A stretch of DNA of 64,000 nt, taken from contig OZ255825.1 in NCBI GenBank assembly GCA_965277535.1, forward strand, positions 434,001 through 498,000. The letters run 5' to 3'. The notes below the pieces were generated by a model that had not been told where the DNA came from, searched no databases, and saw nothing but the letters and a program-made list of their open reading frames with translations. The position numbers were made by a program, and so were the translations under genes. This stretch comes from Ilyomonas sp965277535. GTDB lineage: Bacteria; Bacteroidota; Bacteroidia; Chitinophagales; Chitinophagaceae. Shown one piece after another: positions 26,279 through 34,539 of the stretch; within the stretch, counting starts at the first letter, position 1, and every line of letters begins with the position of its first letter.

Positions 26279-27556
26279 TTAAATCAATTTTTTTCTTTTC
26301 AACTGAAGCAAAGCTATTGCTTGCAACACAATTGCGATGATGAATAAAGATAAAATATTTGCGCTCACATCTTTCAATTTTCCACCTTCTAAAAACAAAC
26401 CGTAATAAGCTTGCAAACACCAATGCAACGGCGAAATTGACATGAGCGATTTGAATGAATCGGGCATGATGAAACTGGGCACCATTAAACCACCAATGAT
26501 GGATAATATTACAATGGATACAGCACCAAACGAATTGGCTTGCTCCTGCGTATTTGCAAAAACACCAACGCACATCGCATAGCTTACGGCGCACCAGCCG
26601 CAGGCCAATGTAACGAGTATCAATCCAACAATATCATGTGGTAAATGCAACTTGGGCAAACCAATAAAAGGAAACAAATACATACCGATGAAAAAGATAA
26701 CGAGTGCCTGTAAAAATGTTACAACTAAATAGGTGATTTGCTTTGACAACAATGCAACGAAATAATTGGTTGGCAATGTTTTTAAACGAATGAAACTGCC
26801 GCTTGCCTTTTCACGCACAATACTGCTGCCCAGCGACATTACAACGAAGAACATAGCAAAAATTGTCCATGCTGGGACATTGTGTTGTGTAGCATTTACA
26901 ATCACTTTTTCATTGCTCGATGATAGCGGAATTTCTTGGATGCTTGTATTGTTGGCAAGCATTTGTTTTTGCAAAGAATCTGGCAAAGGTTTTTCGTTGA
27001 TAGAGAAATATAAATCTTTCAATGTTTCGCTGCTTTGAATGATTTGAATAGCACTGTTCAACGCACCTTGTATAGAAAGTTTTAATGATGGTTGTATGAT
27101 GGGATTGTAGTAGAAATAAAGACAATTGCTGTTGATGAATTTTGTTTTTACTGTATCTCCTTCCAAGCCAAAAGACAGTAATGCTTTGCCTGCATTGTTC
27201 TGTGCTTTTGCCTCAATTTGATGTGTGAAAGATGAATCAATAACGATGCTGATGACAACATTCTTTGAGTGCATTTCATCTGCAATCTGTTGCGTACTTC
27301 CGTTTTTTAGAAGAAGAATTTTGAACATTCCACTTGTATCCAACGCATGAATCAATTCTTTGCTTAATTTTCCTTCATCGTTATTGTGTATGAAGATTTC
27401 AATTTTGTTTTTGCCAATAATATCAAACGTGCTGCTTTGAATACTGGTTACGATGATGACCAATAAAACTGGCATCGCAAACATGAGAAGCAATCCCATT
27501 TTATCGCGAAGCAAAATGCGCACATCTTTTTGTATGGTTGCAAAAAGCTTCATCAA
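26279..27556 (-). CDS. ABC-2 type transporter permease
   Basis: A 425-residue membrane protein with the ABC-2 layout: one helix near residues 21-41 (GLLLMFAMPVLLVIIVTSI), a large extracytoplasmic domain of about 180 residues, then five to six helices from about residue 230 (WTIFAMFFVVMSLGSSIV). It shares a four-base overlap with the ATPase gene. In pigment clusters this pair probably moves the product or a precursor out of the cytoplasmic membrane; the cargo is inferred from context only. Confidence 0.88.
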   Translation of the reverse strand: MMKLFATIQKDVRILLRDKMGLLLMFAMPVLLVIIVTSIQSSTFDIIGKNKIEIFIHNNDEGKLSKELIHALDTSGMFKILLLKNGSTQQIADEMHSKNVVISIVIDSSFTHQIEAKAQNNAGKALLSFGLEGDTVKTKFINSNCLYFYYNPIIQPSLKLSIQGALNSAIQIIQSSETLKDLYFSINEKPLPDSLQKQMLANNTSIQEIPLSSSNEKVIVNATQHNVPAWTIFAMFFVVMSLGSSIVREKASGSFIRLKTLPTNYFVALLSKQITYLVVTFLQALVIFFIGMYLFPFIGLPKLHLPHDIVGLILVTLACGWCAVSYAMCVGVFANTQEQANSFGAVSIVILSIIGGLMVPSFIMPDSFKSLMSISPLHWCLQAYYGLFLEGGKLKDVSANILSLFIIAIVLQAIALLQLKRKKLI

Positions 27557-28296
27557 TTGTTGTATGCTTTGCCGGTTAAATGAATGAACAAAGTTTCTAA
27601 GTTATTTTGCTGATGCTGGATTAATAAATTGTGGAGTGAATTGAGTGCAATGATTTTTCCATTATCAATCAATGCAATTTTATTACACAATTCTTCTGCT
27701 TCATTTAACTGGTGTGAAGTATAAATTAATGTTGTACCGTTTGCATTCAACTGTTTTAAATAGTTTATGATTTCATGACGCGTTTGCACATCAACGCCAA
27801 CAGTTGGTTCATCCAGAAATAATATTCTAGGTTGATGAATGACACCAATGGCAAGATTTACTTTGCGTTTCATGCCACCGGAAAACTTTTTTATCTGCCT
27901 GTTTTTTACTGGTACAAGATGTAAAATCTCAAACAATTCATTGCTTCTTGTTTGAATTTGATCTTTGTTCAATCCGCACCACGCACCAAAGAATTGCAGG
28001 TTTTCTAAAGGCGTTAATTCTTCGTAAAAAGAAAAATCCTGCGGCACAAAACCAAAGAGTTGATTGGTGCTTTTATTTTTTGTTTTGATGGAATTACCAA
28101 GCAGTTGAATGTTGCCGTTTGTAAAAGAAAGCAAGCCTGTCATCAAACTCATCAATGTTGTTTTGCCTGCACCATTCGGACCGAACAGACCGAAACGCAC
28201 TCCTTGTTCAATCTCCAAATTTAGATCATTAAAAAGTTGTGTTTGATCTTTATAATGAAAATCGAGGTGTTCAATTTTTATCGCAGGCGCTATCAT
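27553..28296 (-). CDS. ABC transporter ATP-binding protein
   Basis: A 247-residue nucleotide-binding domain with all motifs: Walker A GPNGAGKTT (39-47), Q-loop FVPQDFSFYEEL, signature FSGGMKRKV, Walker B ILFLDEPTVGVD and the switch His in YTSHQLNEAEEL. It is of the drug/lipid ABC-2 exporter type and partners with the permease encoded next. Overlaps by four bases with genes on both sides, so cotranslation of partners is likely. Confidence 0.93.
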   Translation of the reverse strand: MIAPAIKIEHLDFHYKDQTQLFNDLNLEIEQGVRFGLFGPNGAGKTTLMSLMTGLLSFTNGNIQLLGNSIKTKNKSTNQLFGFVPQDFSFYEELTPLENLQFFGAWCGLNKDQIQTRSNELFEILHLVPVKNRQIKKFSGGMKRKVNLAIGVIHQPRILFLDEPTVGVDVQTRHEIINYLKQLNANGTTLIYTSHQLNEAEELCNKIALIDNGKIIALNSLHNLLIQHQQNNLETLFIHLTGKAYNN

Positions 28297-29309
28297 GAGT
28301 GCCAGTTTATGTTGGAAAGATTTGTAAACGCTTTCTTTTCAATTTCTGATATTTCCAAAAGATAATCACCCATCACATTAAAATCTTCCTGCGAGCCCAA
28401 TCTTCCTTTATAAATGCCCGCAGCCTGCACTGCTGCTGTGCGCCAGAGATCTCCTGCTTTTGTAAACTTTTCGGATATATGCATCAGTTCATCATTGTGA
28501 AAATACGCATCGGCTTCCTGCAAAAAAGCTGCATAGATATAACGGAAACCGCCGCCACCCGTTCCAATTTCTTCCTGCATGCGCACCAATTGGGCGAGAT
28601 ATAAACGCGCTTTTTCGATGCCTAATTGATCACGCCAGTTCTTTATTTTTCTTCCTGTAAATGCAATGCCATTGACGCCTACAAAAGGACCTGGAATTTT
28701 CAGCATATCAAAAACATTTCGCTTCACGCCCTTGCGAATGGCCCCTTTTATTGTTTCATCGCTGATGACGCCTTTATGCTCTGCAAAATACAATTGTCCT
28801 TTTGGTGCGAGTGCACCTTTTGCAAAACGTACACGCTCCAATTCGTATGGTGTCATGTAGGTTTCGTGTTCCATAATCGGATCGCTGATCACATATTTGC
28901 CCTCCTTTTTTCCAAACACAACTAAGTTGTGTGCATTGAAATGAAAGCGATATTCTTTTGGAAAATAAGGCAGATAATAAACTCCGACCTGGCAACCTAC
29001 TGCGTAACCTTCTTCTAATTTTTGATCGAGTAATTTTTGTGCTTCTTCTTTGGATAAAAACTTTTTACGGGTAACTTTTATACCTAATGAGTGGCAGGTT
29101 CTTTTGAAGATGATACCCGGCATATTGCGAAAAGCAATGGCTGGTCCGCTATTGATTTTTATAAAAGGAAGATAAACGAAGAACAAGCCAGAACCGATGC
29201 CGAAAGCCAGTGGTTCTGTTGCCTGGTTTACGCCAATGCTTTTCAGCAGATTTCTTGTTACGCCACTTTCACAATGCGCCGCCTGTTCATGTTGAAAATT
29301 ATTAATCAT
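28293..29309 (-). CDS. BtrH N-terminal domain / DUF4872 protein
   Basis: A 338-residue protein resembling the BtrH-type acyltransferase family, named for the enzyme that transfers an acyl group from carrier protein to an amine in butirosin synthesis. The N-terminal HCESGVTRNLLKSIG carries a conserved His-Cys pair that in papain-like relatives is catalytic, and VGVYYLPYFPKEYRFHFNAHNLVVFGKK has the matching His. In a pigment cluster it may acylate the product from an acyl-ACP. Family call from memory; activity is inference. Overlaps the next upstream gene by eight bases. Confidence 0.72.
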   Translation of the reverse strand: MINNFQHEQAAHCESGVTRNLLKSIGVNQATEPLAFGIGSGLFFVYLPFIKINSGPAIAFRNMPGIIFKRTCHSLGIKVTRKKFLSKEEAQKLLDQKLEEGYAVGCQVGVYYLPYFPKEYRFHFNAHNLVVFGKKEGKYVISDPIMEHETYMTPYELERVRFAKGALAPKGQLYFAEHKGVISDETIKGAIRKGVKRNVFDMLKIPGPFVGVNGIAFTGRKIKNWRDQLGIEKARLYLAQLVRMQEEIGTGGGGFRYIYAAFLQEADAYFHNDELMHISEKFTKAGDLWRTAAVQAAGIYKGRLGSQEDFNVMGDYLLEISEIEKKAFTNLSNINWHS

Positions 29310-29706
29310 GAACTTCCATCGTTTTTAATTCATCTACCGTTACGTTAAACACATTAGCGTATTGATTCAGCTTTTTGCTTGATAATTGATTGAACACACC
29401 TGGTTTTAAATGGCGTTTGATTTGCCATTTAAAAAAGCCCGTATAAGCTGATAAGATGCCAATATCCATTACGTTTCTTTCCATAAAAAACAGGATAGGG
29501 CTTGCTTCGTTACGCAGTACTTTTTCTTTTGCGGCAGCTACTTTATGTGCAATATCGTCCCACGTTACATCGAGCGCGTTTGTTTTTACATCCCAGCCGT
29601 TGCTGAGTTCGGTTGTGTATTTGCCCCTTTCATCAGTTACATAACAAACCTCTTTTGTTATTTTTCCAAGCGAACCTAAGTCTTGCGGAACTTCATCTTT
29701 TTTCAT
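29302..29706 (-). CDS. Conserved flexirubin-cluster protein of unknown function
   Basis: A 134-residue soluble protein that I do not recognise beyond its position. The first half is mixed (DLGSLGKITKEVCYVTDERG), and the second half is helical, with ILSAYTGFFKWQIKRHLKP and LNQYANVFNVTVDELKTMEV, which has the cadence of a helix-turn-helix of the XRE/Fis kind or of a small helical scaffold. It could be a cluster regulator or partner of the BtrH-like protein with which it overlaps. No metal or nucleotide site is visible. Confidence 0.6.
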   Translation of the reverse strand: MKKDEVPQDLGSLGKITKEVCYVTDERGKYTTELSNGWDVKTNALDVTWDDIAHKVAAAKEKVLRNEASPILFFMERNVMDIGILSAYTGFFKWQIKRHLKPGVFNQLSSKKLNQYANVFNVTVDELKTMEVHD

Positions 29707-29742
29707 AATTAAAGACGATATAAAAATTATGAATTCGGTTAT

Positions 29743-29958
29743 TTACAACAGTTCATTTTTATCAATGCCTGCTTGTTTTAGAATGGCGTGTAAAGTTCCT
29801 GTTGGCAAATCGTTATTATGCATTGGAACAACAATTCGTAACTTCTTTTCAGAGTGAATATAAATTTGATGAGAGCCTTTAGCGCGATCAAAAACAAAGC
29901 CTTTTTGTTGTAAAAGTCTTATCAATTCTTTAGGCGTTATTGACGGAGATTTGCTCAT
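29743..29958 (-). CDS. hicA: HicA family mRNA interferase toxin
   Basis: A 71-residue protein with the HicA double-stranded-RNA-binding-like fold: PKELIRLLQQKGFVFDRAKGSHQIYI, with the catalytic His in GSH, then VPMHNNDLPTGTLHAILKQAGI. It would cleave mRNA when free. It overlaps hicB by four bases and lies downstream of it, the reverse of the classical hicAB order but common in Bacteroidota. Both genes lie on the same strand as the pigment operon. Confidence 0.9.
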   Translation of the reverse strand: MSKSPSITPKELIRLLQQKGFVFDRAKGSHQIYIHSEKKLRIVVPMHNNDLPTGTLHAILKQAGIDKNELL

Positions 29959-30200
29959 GCAGGTTGAGAAATATCAGCACTTAAATGCAGTGAATATTCC
30001 AATACATTGTCATCAGTAGGAATCTCTTCACCATGCTCAACAAGACTTTGAATATACAATTCAATAGCATCTTTTGCCATTTCAATTGCATGGTCAACAT
30101 TATCACCATAAGTTATACAACCTGGTAATGCAGGAACGATAACAGTGTAACCGCCTTCCGGTTCTTTCTGCAATCTTATTTTATAATTGAGTTCAGCCAT
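29955..30200 (-). CDS. hicB: HicB family antitoxin
   Basis: An 81-residue protein with the partial RNase H-like fold of HicB: YTVIVPALPGCITYGDNVDHAIEMAKDAI is the family signature. No C-terminal DNA-binding helix-turn-helix or ribbon-helix-helix is obvious, so autoregulation may need HicA or be absent. It starts 37 bases after darB ends; the AT-rich gap contains TATAATTTTA on this strand, close to a -7 box, so the pair could have its own promoter. Confidence 0.9.
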   Translation of the reverse strand: MAELNYKIRLQKEPEGGYTVIVPALPGCITYGDNVDHAIEMAKDAIELYIQSLVEHGEEIPTDDNVLEYSLHLSADISQPA

Positions 30201-30237
30201 GTATTAAAATTATACAATTTTCTTTTCCTTAAATGAA

Positions 30238-31392
30238 TTACACCACTGTAAGCATCGCATACATGTACGAGAAACGCGAGCTTTCAGGAACGAGCAATAA
30301 TAACCTTTCGCCCCTTTTCAACCTTCCACTTTTGAATAATTCATGTACCATAAAGTAAGCTGATGCTGCACCAACGTTACCCAAACTTGTTAAGTTGACA
30401 AACCATTTTTCGTAAGGTATATTTCTTCCCAATACGGCCATTACCTCAAATATTTTACTACGGAAAAATTCGCTCGACATGTGGGGTAAGAAATAATCTA
30501 CATCATCTATGGTTAAACCTTTGCGCTCAAAAATTTCTTTAATCTTTTTACCGCCCAGTGGAACAATATTATTACTCAATAAAGCAATATCCTGTTTGAT
30601 ACTTAAGATGGATTTATTGATAATCTCTTCAGGTGTAAATTCAAGATAACTTTTTACAGTGCCATCCGGTTGTTTATCGCAAGCCATGTACATACATGTT
30701 TCCATTTCATTGGCGTAAGAAACACCTTCAATCCAATCAACACGCAAATTTAAACCTTCCCTATTGGGTTTGTTTGAAAGAAGAAAAGCGGAAGCACCAT
30801 CGCTTAACATCCAACGTAAAAATTCTTTATCAAAAGAGATGAATGGATTTTTATTCAACTCTTCAAGCTTATGCGATTCTTCCTCAAAAACATTGGCTCG
30901 TAACGAAGCTGAAAATCGTTCCGAACCTGTCGCCACAGCCACATTTTTATCGCCGGTTTTTACAGCCATAAACGCATATTTAAATGCATGCATGCCAGCA
31001 CAGCAAACACCAGCAGGCGAAACCACTTCAATGGCTTCCGCTTCGGGCAACCAACCGTGAACCATCACGCCATGCGAAGGCATCATTTGATCTGGCGAAG
31101 AAGTGCCGCAGGATAACAATTCGACATCTTTTATTTTATCAGGATCATCAGCAAACAAACTGCGCACAGCTTCTGCTGTCATCTGGGCATTGGTATGTGT
31201 TGTTTTTCCGCCTTTTTCCAATGCGTAATATCTTGTTTGAATGCCGTTGTTTCTTAGCACAATTTTTTTCGACTTGGATGGCTTTCCATTAATGTATCCA
31301 AGATACTCTTCCATCTCATCGTTGCTAACAGGTTTATTGGGTAAAAACAAAGAAGTATTTGTTATATAAACTTCGCTTAAAGCCATGTTCAA
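30238..31392 (-). CDS. darB: Ketoacyl-ACP synthase III-like enzyme DarB, dialkylresorcinol branch
   Basis: A 384-residue FabH-fold enzyme. The active Cys is Cys131 in GVCCAGMHAF; the His lies in FLPHMSSEFF and the Asn in LTSLGNVGAAS, giving the Cys-His-Asn triad of this class. DarB enzymes extend a beta-ketoacyl starter, which DarA then condenses with a second acyl chain to give a cyclohexanedione that becomes a dialkylresorcinol. Its start overlaps the end of the DarA-like gene by four bases, which supports the pairing. Start at Met1 or Met3. Confidence 0.82.
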   Translation of the reverse strand: MNMALSEVYITNTSLFLPNKPVSNDEMEEYLGYINGKPSKSKKIVLRNNGIQTRYYALEKGGKTTHTNAQMTAEAVRSLFADDPDKIKDVELLSCGTSSPDQMMPSHGVMVHGWLPEAEAIEVVSPAGVCCAGMHAFKYAFMAVKTGDKNVAVATGSERFSASLRANVFEEESHKLEELNKNPFISFDKEFLRWMLSDGASAFLLSNKPNREGLNLRVDWIEGVSYANEMETCMYMACDKQPDGTVKSYLEFTPEEIINKSILSIKQDIALLSNNIVPLGGKKIKEIFERKGLTIDDVDYFLPHMSSEFFRSKIFEVMAVLGRNIPYEKWFVNLTSLGNVGAASAYFMVHELFKSGRLKRGERLLLLVPESSRFSYMYAMLTVV

Positions 31393-32285
31393 TTCAGATT
31401 TAATAAAGCAGTTTTTTTATGTTGAATGTGCTTCGACAAAAAAGGTTTAAAAATAAGCATGTTAATTATCCACACCAATGGTGCAGCAATAAACAGCGCA
31501 ATTAAAAGATAATATTTGAATAGAGCAAGCCAGAATCTTTTGTTTCGTTTTTTACTGATAAGTTTTGCCCATAGCTTAAACATAATTCCTGCTTTGCCTT
31601 CAATGAACATTAAATAATATTTTGGGTCAACCGCTTTTGTTTTTATCAGTTTTTCCAGCAAGCCATTCCAATCGTTTTTTTGGAGATGCGGCAAAGCAAT
31701 CTTTCCAAAATTTTTTGTGTTTTCAATGTCGGCGTCTGAAACACCGGGCAGTGGAAAGAAATGGAGATAACGATCTTTCTTCCCGGAAAGCATCCAATGA
31801 AAAATGGTAAAAATACTTACCAGGTTTAGATGCCTGTCGTATAAAGCAACCGTTCCCACATGATTTGCATCTGCAGCTTTTAGCATTGGTTTAATTCTTT
31901 CAAAAGCATTCACCCACATATTTCTTACACCTGTAATAGTTATGACGGGAGTGTTCTTTACAACGTTTAAAAACGCCGGGTTATGCAATAAAGAATTGAA
32001 AGGAATACTTGGCGAAAGAAACCAGGGTTGGTAACCAAGAACAATCAAATCATACGAAGATTGTTGCAATTGAAAAGGTTCCAATTCGTGCGGAACATCC
32101 AATACACAATCTGGCATTACACTGAAAAAACGGTCGGTTGTCCAGGGAAAAGAGAAATCGTTTTTTAGTTTGATGCGAACTTTCTCAACATCAAAGCCAG
32201 CATCTAATAAGGGCTCACAAAAGGCATCAATGATTTTTTCTAATTGTCCTGATTGCGAATAATAAATAGCCAATACTTTCTTCAT
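31389..32285 (-). CDS. darA: Dialkylresorcinol condensing enzyme DarA-like protein
   Basis: A 298-residue protein. It begins as a flavodoxin-like fold (VLAIYYSQSGQLEKIIDAF), continues with YDLIVLGYQPWFLSPSIPF and VITITGVRNMWVNAFERI, and ends with a strongly hydrophobic helix pair (about 250-280) before a basic tail. I recognise this combination as the family annotated DarA in flexirubin clusters. The flavodoxin-like start would also suit a redox or aromatising step, so the exact reaction is less sure than the family. Confidence 0.72.
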   Translation of the reverse strand: MKKVLAIYYSQSGQLEKIIDAFCEPLLDAGFDVEKVRIKLKNDFSFPWTTDRFFSVMPDCVLDVPHELEPFQLQQSSYDLIVLGYQPWFLSPSIPFNSLLHNPAFLNVVKNTPVITITGVRNMWVNAFERIKPMLKAADANHVGTVALYDRHLNLVSIFTIFHWMLSGKKDRYLHFFPLPGVSDADIENTKNFGKIALPHLQKNDWNGLLEKLIKTKAVDPKYYLMFIEGKAGIMFKLWAKLISKKRNKRFWLALFKYYLLIALFIAAPLVWIINMLIFKPFLSKHIQHKKTALLNLN

Positions 32286-32293
32286 AGCAAAGT

Positions 32294-32776
32294 TTAAGGT
32301 TCAAAGTCCTGCGGTTTCAGAGCTTTTGACGTTTGGCTATAATCAATTACTACTTTTTGAACTTCAGGTGAAAGCGCTTTGTAATTTTTTTTGATAAACG
32401 CTGCATCATCTTCAATCCTGCTCCTGTATTTTACTACTCTCGGTGAATGTTCCTGAATAATCAAACGCAAAAAACGATATTCAACATTAGAAGTATCAGA
32501 ACGCAAAACCATTTCTAATTTTGTTGCGCCTTTTTTGAAGTTACTTAATTTCTCTTTGGGAACTTTTAATAAGCCTGCTTTTTTCATCTGCAAAGTACCG
32601 GCAAAAGCCTCTTTGCCTCCTAACGAAGAGGCATCAATTAAAGCCATCTCATTGTTGATTTCAGAAACAGTTCCGGTTTTTAAAATAGCATAATATTCAG
32701 TTTTATTAAATTGCTGTGCTAACAAGTTTGTTTTTGCAAAAAAAGAACAAAACAAAATCAATACAATTGCTTTCAT
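32294..32776 (-). CDS. Exported hypothetical protein at head of the dar operon
   Basis: A 160-residue protein with a Sec signal peptide (AIVLILFCSFFAKTNLLAQ) and a mature part rich in Lys, Ser and Glu with no catalytic motif that I recognise. Proteins of this kind are regularly the first gene next to DarA and DarB in flexirubin clusters and may help place the pigment in the outer membrane; that is inference from context. It is followed by darA after eight bases. Confidence 0.7.
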   Translation of the reverse strand: MKAIVLILFCSFFAKTNLLAQQFNKTEYYAILKTGTVSEINNEMALIDASSLGGKEAFAGTLQMKKAGLLKVPKEKLSNFKKGATKLEMVLRSDTSNVEYRFLRLIIQEHSPRVVKYRSRIEDDAAFIKKNYKALSPEVQKVVIDYSQTSKALKPQDFEP

Positions 32777-32787
32777 AATTCAATTCA

Positions 32788-32795
32788 CAAATTTA
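32788..32795 (-). promoter_or_regulatory. Candidate -7 box of the minus-strand pigment operon
   Basis: Read on the minus strand the bases give TAAATTTG, a match to TAnnTTTG, with a TTGTC about 17 bases upstream as a possible -33 element. The distance to the start codon at 32776 is only 12 bases, so the transcript would be almost leaderless; another promoter further up cannot be excluded. Confidence 0.35.
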
Positions 32796-32934
32796 TACGA
32801 TTGATGACAATGGATTGTTAAGCCCCATAAAACTATAATGGTTCGAACAATGTTTGGTTTTACATAAAAAGTCGGTGCATTGAACCCTTTAGGTTTGCGT
32901 GTTTGTGAAATGCACATAATTATGTGTTGTTGAG

Positions 32935-33086
32935 GCTCCGTAGGAGCGGCGTGTTTGTAGAAACAATAACCATCATGGTTGTGCTCCGGCTCCATCGGAG
33001 CCGCGTGTGTTGCGTGTTGCCTTATTATTACGCGGCTCCGATGGAGCCGGAGCATTTGATTGTGTACATTACTACAAACACGTTTC
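32935..33086. repeat. REP-like palindrome array in the divergent pigment promoter region
   Basis: Four related units are packed here. The core is a perfect 25-bp inverted repeat, left arm 32982-33006 and right arm 33030-33054, each arm itself containing GGCTCC-ATC-GGAGCC. It is flanked by an outer pair of GTGTTTGTAG (32951-32960) and CTACAAACAC (33072-33081), each next to a CCGTAGG- or CCTACGG-type box. Units of a GTAGGAGC-type box followed by GTGTTTGTAG are familiar as dispersed REP elements. Short reading frames through this array are by-products of the repeat. Confidence 0.85.
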
Positions 33087-33202
33087 CCCTACGGGGATTT
33101 GGCAATGCTTCGAACGATTATGATTCATGTAACAAGCACTTGTTGCACAAATTATAAACCCTATCAAAACAATCTGAAAATTTCGTTTCAACAAATACAA
33201 TC

Positions 33203-33210
33203 TAATTTTG
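33203..33210 (+). promoter_or_regulatory. Candidate -7 box of the plus-strand pigment operon
   Basis: TAATTTTG matches TAnnTTTG and lies 33 bases before the TTG start codon at 33244, which leaves a leader of about 25 bases. No obvious -33 box. Confidence 0.4.
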
Positions 33211-33243
33211 TACAGCGTTGCTAAACAAGCGAAGTAAAATCAA

Positions 33244-34050
33244 TTGGGAAATCAGTCACGACAATTTGGAAATCTTTGGGCAATTATTTTGGGCGGCTCA
33301 AGTGGGTTTGGTTTTGCGGCTGTTGAAAAGCTGGCGGCACATGGAATGAACATCGCAACATTGTATCGCGAAACCGCTCAAATTGAAAAAGCGATATTGC
33401 CAAAATTTGAAAATTGTGCAAAAACAAACGACGTTCAAATTTTACCTTTCAATATCAACGCTCTCGCCGAAAATGGCCGAACAAAATTTATTGACGAATT
33501 AAAAAAATCGGCAAAACCAAAACCACAGATTCGTTTGTTATTGCATTCCATCGCAAGAGGAAACTTAAAGCCGTTGATTGACGAAGATTCAAATTCAGTT
33601 CTCACTTCGGATGATATAGCTCTTACCACTTATGCCATGAGCAACAGCATTCTTGACTGGACAAGAGTATTGATAAAAGAAAACTTGTTTTGTAATGATG
33701 CAAGAATCATCGGTTTAACAAGCGATGGTGCGCATAAATACTGGGATGGCTATGCGGCGGTATCCATTGCAAAATCATCGCTCCAAAGCCTTGCAACTTA
33801 TATGGCCGTTGAGTTTGCCAAATACGGTTTGCGTACCAATTTAATACAGGCAGGCATTACCGAAACACCATCTTTAAAAAAAATTCCTTCGAGCGAAAAG
33901 CTCATCCATCTTGCCAATACCATCAATCCTTTTAAAAGAATTACCACTCCGCAAGACGTTGCCAATGTGATTTACTTATTGTGTACCGATGAAGCTTCCT
34001 GGATAAACGGCGCGCTCATTCATGTGGATGGTGGCGAACATTGCCGCTAA
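33244..34050 (+). CDS. FabI/FabL-like enoyl-ACP reductase (SDR family), flexirubin cluster
   Basis: Short-chain dehydrogenase of 268 residues. The cofactor loop is LGGSSGFGFAAVE (about 17-29). The catalytic pair is Tyr170 and Lys177 (GYAAVSIAKSSLQ), six residues apart, the spacing of enoyl-ACP reductases rather than the three-residue spacing of ketoreductases such as FabG. LLLHSIARG also matches the FabI strand. It should reduce trans-2-enoyl-ACP. The start is TTG at 33244; the next ATG would remove the cofactor loop. It heads the block 33244-36729. Confidence 0.75.
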   Translation: MGNQSRQFGNLWAIILGGSSGFGFAAVEKLAAHGMNIATLYRETAQIEKAILPKFENCAKTNDVQILPFNINALAENGRTKFIDELKKSAKPKPQIRLLLHSIARGNLKPLIDEDSNSVLTSDDIALTTYAMSNSILDWTRVLIKENLFCNDARIIGLTSDGAHKYWDGYAAVSIAKSSLQSLATYMAVEFAKYGLRTNLIQAGITETPSLKKIPSSEKLIHLANTINPFKRITTPQDVANVIYLLCTDEASWINGALIHVDGGEHCR

Positions 34051-34065
34051 TTTATATTTGCAACA

Positions 34066-34539
34066 ATGCACGAGGAAATTCTCCATTTACTTCCCTACAA
34101 ATCTTCATTTCGTTTTGTTGATGAAATAACAACGATTGATGAAAATGGCGTTACCGGAAATTATACATTAAAAGAAAATTCTTTTTTTTATGAAGACCAT
34201 TTTCCAAATAATCCGGTAACTCCCGGCGTTATTATTACCGAAATTATGGCGCAGATTGGTTTGGTTGTTTTAGGCATTTATCTCATCCTAAATAACAAAG
34301 AAAAATTTGGGCAAAAACAAAACGAAGCTCCTTTTCCCCTGCTTACCTCAACCGAAGTTTGTTTTTTTAAAATGGTGCTGCCAGGCGAAAAAATTACCGT
34401 GGTTTCTAAAAAACAATATTTTCGTTTCGATAAGTTGAAATGTTACATTGAAATGACAAATGAAGCCGCTGAATTGATTGCAAGAGGAACTTTTGCAGGC
34501 ATTATAAAAAGTATCAACCTTAACAAAACAAAATTATGA
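34066..34539 (+). CDS. 3-hydroxyacyl-ACP dehydratase, FabZ-like hotdog
   Basis: A 157-residue hotdog protein. FYEDHFPNNPVTPGVIITEIMAQIG contains both catalytic residues of FabZ at the right distance: the His of DHFP and a Glu 14 positions later. It is therefore the best candidate for the working dehydratase of the cluster. It overlaps the following ketosynthase by four bases. Confidence 0.87.
   Translation: MHEEILHLLPYKSSFRFVDEITTIDENGVTGNYTLKENSFFYEDHFPNNPVTPGVIITEIMAQIGLVVLGIYLILNNKEKFGQKQNEAPFPLLTSTEVCFFKMVLPGEKITVVSKKQYFRFDKLKCYIEMTNEAAELIARGTFAGIIKSINLNKTKL

Noticed and set aside
32780..33157. Two short reading frames across the gap between the pigment operons
   Set aside because: They lie in the REP-like array, run through the palindromes on both strands and give His/Arg/Pro-rich proteins typical of repeat shadows.
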